NCBI GenBank assembly: GCA_039566865.1
Contig: CM076958.1
Span: forward strand, 11,136,501-11,200,500
From: Aurelia coerulea
Taxonomy: Eukaryota; Cnidaria; Scyphozoa; Semaeostomeae; Ulmaridae
Length of the DNA stretch: 64,000 bases
Direction: 5' to 3'
Shown here: positions 21,255-33,000 of the stretch, piece by piece
Numbering within the stretch: position 1 is the stretch's first letter
Layout: each line of letters starts with the position of its first letter
Program-made: the position numbers and the translations under genes
The notes under the pieces: model-generated
The model's database searches: none
Told to the model about the DNA's origin: nothing
Seen by the model: the letters and a program-made list of their open reading frames with translations, nothing else

Positions 21255-21370
21255 CTAACTCTGCTTTACGCTGCTCTAATGAGCACGGAAAGCAAGTATT
21301 CAGAAATCCTCCCCTCCAAAAACGTGTTAATTGCTATGGAACCAATGGATCTATTGAAATTCTATCAAAG
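21255..21370 (+). CDS. Candidate exon of unidentified gene, duplicated nearby
   Basis: TTACAG acceptor, 38 codons plus two bases, GTATGG donor. Protein LLYAALMSTESKYSEILPS... and ALMSTE are also recognisable in an inverted, broken copy at about 21870-21970. Being duplicated together with flanking intron suggests a genuine genic segment. No family identified. Confidence 0.5.
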
Positions 21371-21970
21371 GTATGGTATTACTTTTGCCCATATTCTTGG
21401 CAATCGAAAGATATATTAAACAAAGTTGTTTGTCTTTGCAGTTTTTGAGAAACCTCATTTCAAAATATTTTACAGGTTTCAGAAGAATTTCATTATCCAC
21501 TCCGCTAATCTAAAGATATCAATGAGACTTTTTACCACTGACACCAGATATAACAGAGACACATGCCAAATTTGATGGCAATAGCTTGGCTAGATTTCCG
21601 CAACCAGTTTGGCTAGATTTCCGCAACCAGTTTTTCCAGTGTTTGTTGTCGAGTAGGTTTCCAAACTTTACAATTTTATTGCAGAAAATCTAGCCAAGCT
21701 TTCTCCTTCGACTTTAGCATGTGTCTCCTTGAACATATAGTGCCAGTGAAAGTTTGATTGAAGTTTGAGTGGATACTCCGTGAAATATTTTGAAATAAGC
21801 TTTCTCCAAAGCTGCGCCAACAAACAATGGTGTACGTATTCCGATTGCCAAAAATATAGGCAATACGTACTTTTTACAGAATTTAGATAGACCGATTGGT
21901 TCAAGAGCAATTAATGATTCTGCAGGGGAAACTTTTTTGAAGCTGCCTTTCCGTGCTCATCAGAGCAGAA
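21270..21970. repeat. Imperfect inverted duplication of exon plus intron
   Basis: Arms about 21270-21600 and 21680-21970 face each other. Shared landmarks are CTCTAATGAGCACGGAAAG, ATTCTTGGCAATCG, CATTTCAAAATATTT, ACACATGC and AGCTTGGCTAGATTT. The minus-strand arm keeps an open exon-like frame ending at 21668 (LWRKLISKYFTEYP ... ARFSAIKL and stop) but its copy of the 21255 exon is interrupted by a stop. Confidence 0.7.
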
Positions 21971-22147
21971 AGCAGGGCTACCTTAGCTTGCTTAAAATAT
22001 GGTCGAGAAATATCGAGAAATAATGCTTCTGTAAATCTGTACTAAGGTTCCATGTTTTGATACTTTTCCGCTTGATGGGACTTTTACATTTCTCACGCAA
22101 ATATGAAAGCAGAACGTGAAACAAGAGATCAACATGTTCATCCTTAG

Positions 22148-22301
22148 GGATTACATATTCGACTACAAAGTGTTCAACGTTGATTTTCTTCGTTCACCCA
22201 TTCGGAATCGGACGGCTCTGGCAAATTCTCGCAAAGCAGCGAAGAAACAACAAGAAAAAGGTACAGAATTAAAAATGTCAATCGAAAAGAGATCGCAATA
22301 A
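22148..22301 (+). CDS. Candidate last exon of unidentified gene
   Basis: Acceptor CCTTAG at 22147; its first base completes the Arg codon left open at 21370. 50 codons (DYIFDYKVFNVDFLRSPIR...), with a Lys/Gln-rich basic end, stop TAA 22299-22301 overlapping an AATAAA. An alternative donor GTACAG occurs at 22261. No family recognised. Confidence 0.45.
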
Positions 22302-24333
22302 ATCGGGTTAATCTTATTTACAATTATTACAGAAACTTCAACAAACTATGTAATTATAAATTATTATATTTACAACTGGGCCTAAACAAATCCTCGTAGC
22401 AATTAAAACAATGAACTACATCTTGCGAGAAAGCTTGAAGCTTGAAAACGCGTAAGATGATCAAATGTAACGGGAATTGAATAATAACAGACGTTGCGTT
22501 AAAAGGGACAAGAAATCCAGCGTTGAGAAAAAAGGCAGTCTGGCTAATGATCTGTCAAACTGCAATGCGCCATACACGTGCAAATCTCTCCATTGGCTAG
22601 TCTACTTAGCTGTTCGTCTGGAGGTTAGTTGAAAAAGATATACAGCTTAGCCTAGGTTAGCTTAGGGATAAAATGTGAATGAAGTTCACAAGAATTTTGA
22701 ATCACCAATTTTCTCTAGGTCCATTTTTATTAGAAATGGGGTCTACTGGGGGTAAAATGGGAAAGCTTCGGGTAAAATAGGTAAGGCAAAAGTGTGACTG
22801 AATTTCATAAAAATCTTCAAATACAGATTTCCTCTAGCTACATCTGTCAGAACTACCCTCCTTGAGGTACTGAATGTAACTTGAACAGTCCACAACCTAC
22901 CATTTTGTGGCAAGCAACATTTCCCATTTTACCCCTCCAGACCCTACCTTCCTTGATGTTTCGAATGTTGTTGATACCATAGTTGATATCACACAATTTT
23001 CCAACCATCAACACTACCCAATGTTTACCTATCCTTTACCACTGCAAACAGTTTTGCAGACCCTTTGCAATACAGTATTCAATGTAGATTTCCTCACCAT
23101 AATCTCATCCTACTTTTGGGGGTTGATTAGCTGCACAAACTTATGAAAGAATCTCAACACTAACATTAATAAATGTACAATATAAAATAACAAATTCCGA
23201 GCAAAATTCTTCCGGTAATACTTCAACACAGTGCGGGAAAAAAGGTCGAAAACACACGCGAGACACTTTTCTAAATTCTAATACGTTATCGTATCCGCGA
23301 TCGTATCCTCTTCGATGAGCAGCTTCATTTTATTTCGTGATTTAAATGAGCGACCCCTCTCGAATGGGAGCCCCTCTAAAATAAGTGTCCCTGGATGCGT
23401 GTCTCTCCTTTTGAGGTGAACAATCAAATGAAGGCCCGGCGTTCATTAAATAGGAAACGGTTGTTGTCATTCTGTTACCATTGCAGTATCTACGTATTAA
23501 ACAGGAATTCAAGCAAAACAAAGCAAAACAAACACTACAAAACTTAACCAAACTGTATATATTATCTTATCAGAGTCAAGAAAAAGTCACGGCTCCACAG
23601 CTTCGAGCCAGAGGAAGGTGTTGCTGGACAAGCTACAAGTCTCTCTCATTTTTTCCACGAGGGAGACTTGTAGCAAGTCCAGGTTTTGCTTGTTAACGCC
23701 ATATTTGAGGACGGTTTTGCAACTTTTACAAGAAAACTTGGAACATTGTGGGTTATTTTGGCAATAGTAACTGGTTTATATATTTGGGGGTTATAAACAA
23801 CGCAAGGAGCTCGAAAAGTCTCGTTATTTTGACTTGATGAAATGAGGAAGGTTGGATTAGCGAAGTTGGCATTCGGTGGACTTAATGTTGACTTTTTTCT
23901 GAACTCTGATATTTCATCATTCCTTTCTAATCAAAATTACTGATCGGATCAATAAAAACGATGAACACGGGTAAAAACAACTTTCTTAAGTCTGTCATGG
24001 CACTATGTACCATATGGACTGTGTCAATACATGTATCTACTCGATACGAAAGGTACCAAGGTACTGGGCTTCTTTGCTCATAAAAGGAACCAGCACTATG
24101 TTAAAAGTTGTTGCCAACTGTCGGCAAAAAAGAGCTGCAGGCTAATTCGCAACAACTCCAAAAATACTGCGGCATCTTCACCATCATACATGCAAAGGTA
24201 TCAGAGATGTCTTTCTGGATAGTTCTCCTTATCAGACTCTACAATCAGACCTTTGCTGAGGTACCAGCTCTATCATTCTCATTTCAGTCTTTTGTCCAAT
24301 CTTCGCAGACAATTAATTCTCACTATAGATTTT
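22302..24333. other. Stretch between converging genes
   Basis: No recognisable gene. A plus-strand open frame at 23570-23765 follows a TTATCAG acceptor and could be an alternative terminal exon, without other support. Otherwise AT-rich unique-looking DNA. Confidence 0.35.
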
Positions 24334-24503
24334 CTAGAACTCTTCAGGGACTTTTAGTGACATTATTTTGCGCTGAAGCATTTCAGGAATATCAACAACC
24401 GCTTTTTCAAGCCATGAATTCAATGATAACGAAATAGTGTTCAGGTCTGTTGACGAAATGTCTAACAGGGTGTGTGCAGCAGCAACTTGAACCGGCAAGG
24501 ATA
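24334..24503 (-). CDS. ICE1: ICE1-like exon 15 (last)
   Basis: Acceptor CTTTTAG; encodes LPVQVAAAHTLLDISS ... SLNSWLEKAV and ends at TAG 24334-24336. The helix-rich segment corresponds to the end of the ICE1 C-terminal region. Phase 1 entry agrees with the exon at 26510. Confidence 0.75.
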
Positions 24504-24717
24504 CTAAAAGGAAGAACAATTTCATTCAAAATGCGTTGCAAAGTTTGTTTTGGTAAAGGTCTATCAAGCTAACCATATCATATTTGTAAAGATGTGAAGA
24601 TAGGAATCAAATGTTTTTACCGATTTTTGCCCGTGGCCCATGGCCGAAAAACTCCAAAGCCTCATTTTCATCAGACAGCGAATAAGCGAAGAAGGCAAAA
24701 GAAAGCCGTGAAGATTT

Positions 24718-25410
24718 TGCTAAATTTTACCTACCTTCATAAAACGCAACAAGGTTGCTTGAAATTTCCCGAAGATTTTGAAGAAATCTGCTCTCCGGAT
24801 GTTTAGGTATACTTGTTTAAATGCCTGTTTAAATATCTCATCACGGTTTGGAGGAATCATGGCGTCTCTAATTCATACATGAACCGCTGAGCACTGAATC
24901 TTGAGCAATAGAAATACTGGCCGAGAGACAATAGTAATAACAATGGCGATTGTTGTAAGAACGACCCAAAAACGCCAAAAATCTGCCTTTTCAATCGTTC
25001 TTGCTTTTGTCTTTCCGCCACAGTTTCCATTGTTCAATATTCAATGCCTCTGCGGTTAGTGTGTGAATTGAAAATATCGACTAAGGTTTGTTTATCCATT
25101 TCAAGTTATGTAGCAATACCCTTGGGAAATTTCAGTATTATACTACTTTTTGCTTTCATGGCGCAACTTTTCATGGTGCAAAAATGTTAAAGAATTCAAA
25201 AGAGGTTTTATCAAGAGATTAATCGCCTGACTTGAAGTGGTATAAACAAACCTTTAGTCGATTTTGTCTATCAGAGACGCAGTAACTCTTCAAAACCGTG
25301 AGATATTTAAACACGCATTTAAACATGTATACCCCAACATCTGGGGAGTAGATTTCTTCAAGAAAATTCGGGACATTTCCTGGTTGCTTTTAATGAAGGT
25401 AAGTAAGATT
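24718..25410. repeat. Foldback repeat in last ICE1 intron
   Basis: Arms of about 125 bp (24718-24860 and 25290-25410) share, inverted, TTAAATGCxTGTTTAAATATCTCA and GAAGAAATCTxCTCxCC. The spacer is about 430 bp with no coding signal. Confidence 0.6.
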
Positions 25411-25454
25411 TAAAAAGTCGTCACGGGTTTCTTATGTCTTCTTCATTTACTCAC

Positions 25455-25689
25455 CATCTAATTGGTCCGTTAAAATGAGGCGTTGGAGGATATCGGCCAA
25501 GGGCGACGAGCAAAAGTTGGCAAAAACCTTCCTATCTTGATGGAATGGGCTTATTCCGGACACATCAGCCTTAAATAGAGCAAATGCTTGATTGTAGCGA
25601 TGGTACTTCACGTTGATGGAATGCGCCAACCTTCCTCCTTTGTGTTCACATGTATATATGTGGGAATCATAGAGGATGACAGTTCGCAT
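25455..25689 (-). CDS. Candidate first exon, unidentified gene
   Basis: ATG at 25689-25687 opens 78 codons (MRTVILYDSHIYTCEHKGG...) ending at a GTGAGT donor. It lies inside the last ICE1 intron and its ATG is 48 bp from a divergent ATG on the other strand. No domain recognised and no following exon found. Confidence 0.35.
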
Positions 25690-25737
25690 TTTTAGTCCGC
25701 TTTAGAACAGTCTCACGGCTGCGCTCTTGGTCGTAAA

Positions 25738-26001
25738 ATGGCGTTTTTCGGTTCCTTTCTGTCTCGGTTTGCAGATGTCTTTGACAAAAAAGAGTCGAAG
25801 AGCCAAATTGTTAAAGGATCAAAAATACATCTACGAAAAATATGCAATCTTAAACAGACTTTTGGGTAAAGATCCAACTTTCTCTTTTACGTTGGATTTA
25901 AGGCATTGGAATTGGCATTCAGTTTGTAGGGCTACAGAGACGATACTGAGGCAATCATGTACGACATAGAACCGAAGTTGCATATGCAAAGCGTGGAAAA
26001 G
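25738..26001 (+). CDS. Candidate two-exon start of a divergent gene
   Basis: Exon 25738-25865 (ATG; MAFFGSFLSRFADVFDKKES...) ends at a GTAAAG donor in phase 2. Exon 25938-26001 after a CTACAG acceptor continues open (DDTEAIMYDIEPK...) to a GTACTA donor. Phases agree. Unidentified; further exons not found. Confidence 0.35.
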
Positions 26002-26509
26002 GTACTATGACGGTTTTCTTGGCTTTTTATTATCATTATTATTATTACTATTATCATTTATTATTATTTATTTATTTAAAGTAGGCATATACACAATACC
26101 TATAAAATGAAAGCTAATTCAAGCCTACTATCTAGGAAAGTAAAATTTGTTTAAAAAAAGAAATAAAATTCAGAATAATTAGATAAAAATACCTAAATTT
26201 ACAAATTTCTGCCACGTTTCAAATATTTACAGTTTTTGTTTTGCTTTGTTTTTTTGTATTTACAGAGCAGCAAATTCATATCAGCTTATTTCTGAGATAC
26301 ATTAGAGCTATTATAGTTTTTGAAATACTCTATGACAACCACATATTCCGGTTATTCCAACGATGGAGTACAAGATCGTTCCTACCATGAGGGCTTAAAG
26401 TTGTTGGGCATATCCAACTAACAACGTGGTAAACGCTTTATTGAATATTCAAGGGCAAATGATGGAAAGAAAATTCAAAAGAATAGCAATGTGGGAAAAG
26501 ATTACTCAC

Positions 26510-26611
26510 TTTTAGAACACAAGCTTGATCTGGTAAGGATTCCAGAGCACATCTTGATGATTGTTGTAAAGTCTTCATATCCATCTTTGATTCCAATTTG
26601 ACATACGCGAC
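26510..26611 (-). CDS. ICE1: ICE1-like exon 14
   Basis: 102 bp, acceptor TTGTAG, donor GTGAGT; encodes GRVCQIGIKDGYEDFTTIIK, part of the helical C-terminal domain. Confidence 0.75.
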
Positions 26612-27169
26612 CTACAAGACAGAAAATCATTGAATAGAAAGATTTTTTGAGAGACACTGATCACGTGCAAGAAGTCTGATAACAACCAAAAATTGCAATG
26701 GCCCAACTGTATATGAAATGAGTCAGTATAAACATACAACTTTTCTATCAAAATATTGACCACGATATTTAGAATTTTGTCAAGCCAAAATGTTTTGCTG
26801 ACAACGTTTGGTCTGAATAGGCAACATACAGTGTGGCTTTTGAAGTTGCTTTGGGTTACCCGCATGCTCTATTTCATTGCAAAGAATGAACGTAATTCTG
26901 TAACTTATCCATTTGTTTAAAGATCCAAAAACTACTATTTTCTAAGTAGTTTAGTTCGCTGCTTAGGCAACTTATGGGTACAGTTTTAAGACGTAACATC
27001 GAATTATCTGCATGTGATTCTAATATTGACGTTATTTCATCAGATCTGCTTTATTTCATATCTCTTTATTCAGGCAATACCTGCAGTGCTGGTCTCAATC
27101 AAAATATCACTCGTACGGTAACACAGACACCCAAGCAACCATATAAGAGCCAATTCTAACGGGACATAC

Positions 27170-27394
27170 CTATCAATCTAATAGCTGAAGCAATTGTAGC
27201 ATCTGCAACTTTATCTTCAATAGTAACATTATTGGAAGTAAGCTGCTTGCTCCAGTTTCGGAAAATACTCCATAGTCGATCGGCTATCAAATAATCATTG
27301 CACCACTCCCATCCTTTGTGTAATGATATCAACTCTAGAGACTGTATGACGGCGTTCGCATGTGATCCAAGGAACTGCTTTTCGTCTGAAGGGC
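27170..27394 (-). CDS. ICE1: ICE1-like exon 13
   Basis: 225 bp, phase 1 in and out, acceptor TTTCAG, donor GTATGT. Encodes VIQSLELISLHKGWEWCNDY followed by LWSIFRNW, a Trp-rich helical block that I associate with the ICE1 C-terminal domain (GWDW-like and LWP-like positions in vertebrates). Confidence 0.78.
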
Positions 27395-27926
27395 CTGAAA
27401 GGAGAATTGATTGCTTAATATAATCTGCTAATTCACATTATCTATGAGTTTGAAAACGATTAAGGTACTGCTAAACAACTTTACATTACATACTCAAGAT
27501 GAGGTTGCAGAGGTTTATCGATAGTGGGAAATGGTAATAGAATATGTTTGATAACGGAAGATCTCCAGTAGATGTTCACACAAATAATGAAAACTTAGCC
27601 TGCATATTGCATGTACCTCCCCCCCCCCCTCCCCCGCTCTGCAATCCACTATTAAGCATAACATCGCAGAAGCGGAAAAGAACAGTTGAGAAGAGGAAGA
27701 ACAGTATATTCATGGTGGTTATCTGCATTCAATCCAAAGCAAATGATGGAAAAATGTACCACAAATACTGATATTCTCAGTGGCAGTGACATCGAATGTA
27801 GCCTATAAAATCAGGTTTTCATTAGTGACTACCGTCTAACATAAGCACGGATCCTGAGCGCAATATTACAAGTTCATAATTCTACAGCTTCCTCGTAAAT
27901 TTAAAGCAATATTATGTATTTCTCAC

Positions 27927-28044
27927 CTTTAAGATTGTCATCTGTATTTATTTCTGCATCTTTAAGGCATTCAAGTAAACAATCACAAAGCTTTTCTATT
28001 GCATCTTCCCCATGAATTGAAGAACCGAAAATCCTTTGCAATGC
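27927..28044 (-). CDS. ICE1: ICE1-like exon 12
   Basis: 118 bp, acceptor TTGTAG, donor GTGAGA. Encodes ALQRIFGSSIHGEDAIEKLC..., a helical linker. Confidence 0.72.
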
Positions 28045-28792
28045 CTACAACAACAAGAAAATAAACTTACTATGGCGATTCAAGCGAACCTTTCCCATTT
28101 AAGCCTATTTGATCTCCCAGCTGTTAACAAATTTTTACCGGTACATGTTTTGCACCTGTAATTTTCCATTTTAAGTATCTGCATTTATTGTAATATCAAA
28201 TATATGTATGTGTAGCATTTTGTAGTTGTTAGCCTATAGTTGCATGTCTTTATATAATGGCCATGGGGCTGTCATTGTCTTTTGATTCTCATGGCATCGT
28301 CTCAGTAGTATTGCATAGTAATTGGAAAGTATAGTATAATGTAACCTGTATTGTAATATATTTGTATGGATATAGGATATAAAAAAAGCGCTGTTAATGA
28401 GAGCTGCCAAGAACGCTAATACAAAACGAAAGCTTCCAGTTAGCACTACTTTTAGAACAGTAATTGCCGCAAAATGCAATTGCAGCATCAATATGGTATC
28501 GTACATATGAGATTACCAAATAGTACCGGTCTTTTGAGCCCTATTTTATACTGAAAAAATTTTGGGACACATTACAGCTAACAATTGGTTCGCGCACCAA
28601 AATATCTTTTCAGCATAGCACTTTCATTTTATTTTGAGTTTCTCCGGTATGAGTTGCTATTTGTGATACGGTACCATTCTTACCAGTGCTGGAACTCCCT
28701 CGTCAACGGTCCGAGCATGGAGGAATTTAGTATAGTACCAGTTTTATCCGTGCAATGCCAAAACACTCCGTAGTGTAAATGGTACTGTAGGT

Positions 28793-28977
28793 ATAGACCT
28801 TTTAGCTATTCTAACAAAGAGCCTGGATCTAGCGATATTTTCACACATTTTTATATGAGATTCTCGACTGAGTTGCATAGGACTTCTATCACTATTGTGC
28901 ACGTTCGAAAAATTCTTCAAAATGTGTAGAAATATTGTTCAATTCACTTTCTTTTTCAGAATAGCTAAAAGGTCTAT
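28793..28977. mobile_element. Short MITE, TAGACCTTTTAGCTATTC ends
   Basis: About 180 bp in an ICE1 intron, with inverted ends TATAGACCTTTTAGCTATTCT and AGAATAGCTAAAAGGTCTAT. A second copy lies at 42361-42540. Confidence 0.75.
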
Positions 28978-29328
28978 TATGCATTGCGTTGAAGATAAAT
29001 TTGCAAGATAGCCTCTAGAGCATTGGAGTAGCAGACTGGTCACCTTGAGTTGACTGCAAAAGCAATTGACATTCTGACTTAGGCTCAGTTGTGAGGAACA
29101 GCTAGGGTACACATTTTTTGTCGAGGCGTAATCATTTCATTCAAGTTGCTATCGATGAAAGAAATTCTGAAAAAACTGCACTTTTAGAATGCCACGAAAC
29201 AGGCCCAGAAGAACTCATTCAGAAATGGCTCTAGCTCGCATACAATTACGCGATCCATTGCTACACCTTTCTGCCACAGTTTACATGAATATGACATGAC
29301 GTCAGGCTATAACATGAGTGACATGTAC

Positions 29329-29596
29329 CTTCTCCTTCACTGTCTCTCCATTCTCAGATGATAGCCAAGCAGTAATAACTTGAATACTATTCACAATAGG
29401 GTTTTCTTTAACAACATGAACGTTCCCTCGTTGTGAGTCCTTGGCAACGCAAAAGAATTTGGGCCAGATGCAGTAACATGTTATCAACACAGATGGTAGA
29501 TTTTTGGCATGATTGGTATCACAGACGAACTGCACGAAGAAGTCCTTGAATCTTTCAGTTTCTCCTTTCCCTCGACATAAAGCAGTGTATACTCGG
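29329..29596 (-). CDS. ICE1: ICE1-like exon 11
   Basis: 268 bp, acceptor TTTTTAG, donor GTACAT. Entry base completes a Cys codon from exon 10; reads RVYTALCRGKGETERFKDFF then LITCYCIWPKFF. The RVYTxLCRxxGxxER block is the segment on which I most base the ICE1 assignment. Confidence 0.8.
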
Positions 29597-30086
29597 CTAA
29601 AAAGTAAGCAATCAAAAATAATTCATATGCAACTTGTGGCTTACTCGAGAAAACGATTGTCACTCATTAAATTGAAAAAAGTCCAACAAAAACAAAAAAA
29701 CAAAGAGAATGTGAACTAAATACGGGAATTGCGATGTAAATTGTTATTTGCAACAAAAAGATTGTGAACGGCAAAAAAGCTCAGCTCTATTTCTTCCGGA
29801 AGAAAGTTATATGTATGAAAACATAATTCTCTTGGAAGACATTTCCAGTGGTGCAGAAATTAGGATCTAATTCAGGTGGCCGTGGACAGGAAAATCTTCG
29901 CTAATTCATAGCCTGCGTGCAGCCTCAACACTCCTCCGTGACACTTTCTCTTTTTCAAACAGGAGTACTTTTTTATGGGACACCCGGTAGTTTATCTTGT
30001 CACAGGAAGTATCAAGTTTTATTGAACCATATTTTGAGGGATGCCAAAGGGTGAAAAGTATTCAATATCAACCAAAATGCACTCAC

Positions 30087-33000
30087 CATAATGACAACAG
30101 TTTATCTTCAGTCAACTGACTTCCACTAAGAATAGCTTTCGGTAACAGATTGAACAGAACCTTTATCACTGCACCCAAATGTGGAACTTTTGCACACTCA
30201 GCAACTACAGTTAATATCATTTGCTCTAGCCTCGCAAGTTCTGGTTTCCTTGTAAAACTTTCACATACATTATCAGGCTCGCTGTTATCAAAGGGAGCCT
30301 TTTCATCATTCTGTGCTCCTTGAGAAAGATTAGCTGTTTCGATAGTTTTTGTCGTAACATTCGCAGTCTCATTATCTCCGGCCGTAACAATCATAGTTTC
30401 ACTATTTCCTGCCGTAGCATTCGTGTGTCCTGCCGTAACATTCGTAGCTTCACTATTTTGCGTAGTAACAACACAGCCGAGTCTTCGATAAACATTTGAC
30501 ATGTTACCCTCGGTATTAACTTTCAGATAAGTGATAATAGCAGAAACAATTGACGAAGCCGATGATATATTTTTGAACATACTAAAATTTTGGACAACCT
30601 CTTTCGGTGACGATATATTTCTAAGGCTTTCGAGACATTGCTGTGCGTACTCCACTTGAGATTGTTTTAGATTACGACCTGATATTGGTTTCGTTGCAAC
30701 GAGATCTTCAGTGACCTTCTGTCTTTTCGTGTTTACGACTTGTTTAACTTCAGCCTGTTTCTTCCAATTGCAATTAGCAGCTTTTTCCACAGCAGTTGTT
30801 GTCGTTTCACAGCTATTACCAGGCTGCTTATTGCTGGTTACTTCTAAAGTTTGACATTTCTCTGCGCAATCTGACCCCTTTGCAATACTCTTAGCATGTG
30901 GTATCTCTTCGACAGAAAGGAGCACTGTCTTTCTGCAGCTATTCCGATGACTTACATTACCAGCCTCATTAGTAATTTGACGGTTACTGGTGATTAAGGA
31001 ATTCGTACTTTTAACAAGATTGGCAGGACTCTCTTTTGATAATGATGACATGTTTTTGGAGCTACATTTGGAACTTTCCTCTGCATCAGTTACTGCAACA
31101 CTGTTTTCCATTGGTGTAGTGGCACTCTTGCAGTTTCGGTCTAGATCACTACTTAAAGCACATGAACTTGCAGGGGTGGTTTCCAATTCAATTCCTGGTT
31201 TTCTACCGCTGTGATCAACCTCATAACTTCGTCTGGTAGTTATTGGACTAGCATTTTCACCTGGACTTGCAACTTTTTTCTTTCTAAGACCCAAAGCTTT
31301 TTCTTTATAAAGTGGAAAGCTTTCAACGTCTTGTTTTAGATTTGTACTTGCATCAGTTGTCTCTGTTGCAGCAGTCTGGTCAGTAGTAACTTTTCTTAGT
31401 ACACCATCACATTTGCTATTTGTTTGGTCATCTGGTGATCTAGTCAATAGACGGGTTTTCGTTTCTTCTTGATCAGATTTTAAACATTTTATGTCTAGTT
31501 CACTTTCTGTCTCTGATTTCCGTTTACCTTTCGAGCCTCTCGTACGTTCAGGAAGTTGCTTACTACTGCTGCCTTTGTTCTTTCCAGTTCGATTACTTGT
31601 AATAGCCAGCATTATTTCATCCTCCGTAGAGGTCTTACATCTCTCGCTAGCTCGTTGTGAGACTTTAGTAGGACTTCTCTCTTTATTCGCATTTTTTGAG
31701 ATAGCGCTTGTCCCTTTATTTTTGGGAGTCGTGACCCCTTCATCACCTCTCAGCCTCCTCGATCTCCTTGGCTCATCTTCCTTCACCACATTTCCATTTT
31801 CATCCCTCTTGCGAAGCGATCGCTTTGGTGATTCATCGTGTATTGCTGAGGCCTTTCTTTTCTTGTTATTGCTTTTTGTAGGCGTCTTTTTTTCTATGTT
31901 ATCATCGTTTGCCGTCAATGCTCCACCTTCTGAACATTGCTCATTCCCATCGTCCTCTATACTTCGCTTTCCCTTCTTGACTCTTGACTTGGACCTGAGC
32001 GATTTGGTAAAAATCTGACAATTTGACTGTTCAATGTTTTTGTAAGATGCTGACACAAGTAATCTGTCAATATTTTCCTTCTCAGAAACAACACTGTGTT
32101 CATCAGTTTTACCACCTTCGACGAGAATGCCCATTTCATTTCTCCCCGCACGATTGATCGGGAAGAGATCATCTCTGTCATGAGAGCCGTCAGTTCTCTT
32201 AAAAATCTTCAGTAGCGTTTCAATCTTTGGTAACGGCTCTTGTGAGTCCGACGCCGCATTTTCACGCTCGTTGATAATTGCTTCTGATTCAAGTGAACTT
32301 GTATTTACCGTCTTCAAACTAGTCATACTACCGCCAGTAATATGATTATCAACACGAGTTTCATCATCGGATTTAGCTTCAGCCAAACTCGCACAACGAT
32401 CTATTGAATTAAAGTTGAGCATTCGCATCGAACTCGGTAGGACTGCACGAGGTTTTGCCACATTAATACTCTGCGACGCACTGCCATCCACTTTGCTTTC
32501 TCTGAACGTCGGCAGTGATGAAAGTTCTGGTGGCGACAAAAGCGGTGATACAATATCAGGCAGTGGCGTTACTGGAAGCGGGGATAACAGGGGTGTTAGT
32601 CGATGACGGGGTGGCGTCGGAGGGAGTGGAGATAATGTAGTGTAAATAGACGTTTCCTCTGAAATAATAGTATCGATAGTGAGCTCATTTGAAAATTCAT
32701 CAGATACATCACCGATTGAAGCAAATAGCATGGATACGTTGACAGATGGGCTTTCGTGTATTATTGGCTGGAAATAAGCAGCGCTATATGAAGATGTTGA
32801 TGCACTAGCAGAAGGTGGAATTCCAATCGCTGCTGTTACTTGTCTTGTCAAAGACTTGAGCGAGCCTTCATTCTCTGTTGATTTATCATCACCTGACCTA
32901 GCAGACGAACTACTGCTCCTTGCAACTAAAGTTTCCATGTTTGGCTCCACAAGCTGGGCAAATCTGTTAACTTCACTGCATACTACCGACGTATCTTTGT

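Noticed and set aside
29955..29980. GGGACACCCGGTA, a mariner-MITE end
   Set aside because: Only one terminus is found; no facing CCGGGTGTCCC within several hundred bases, so no element was called.
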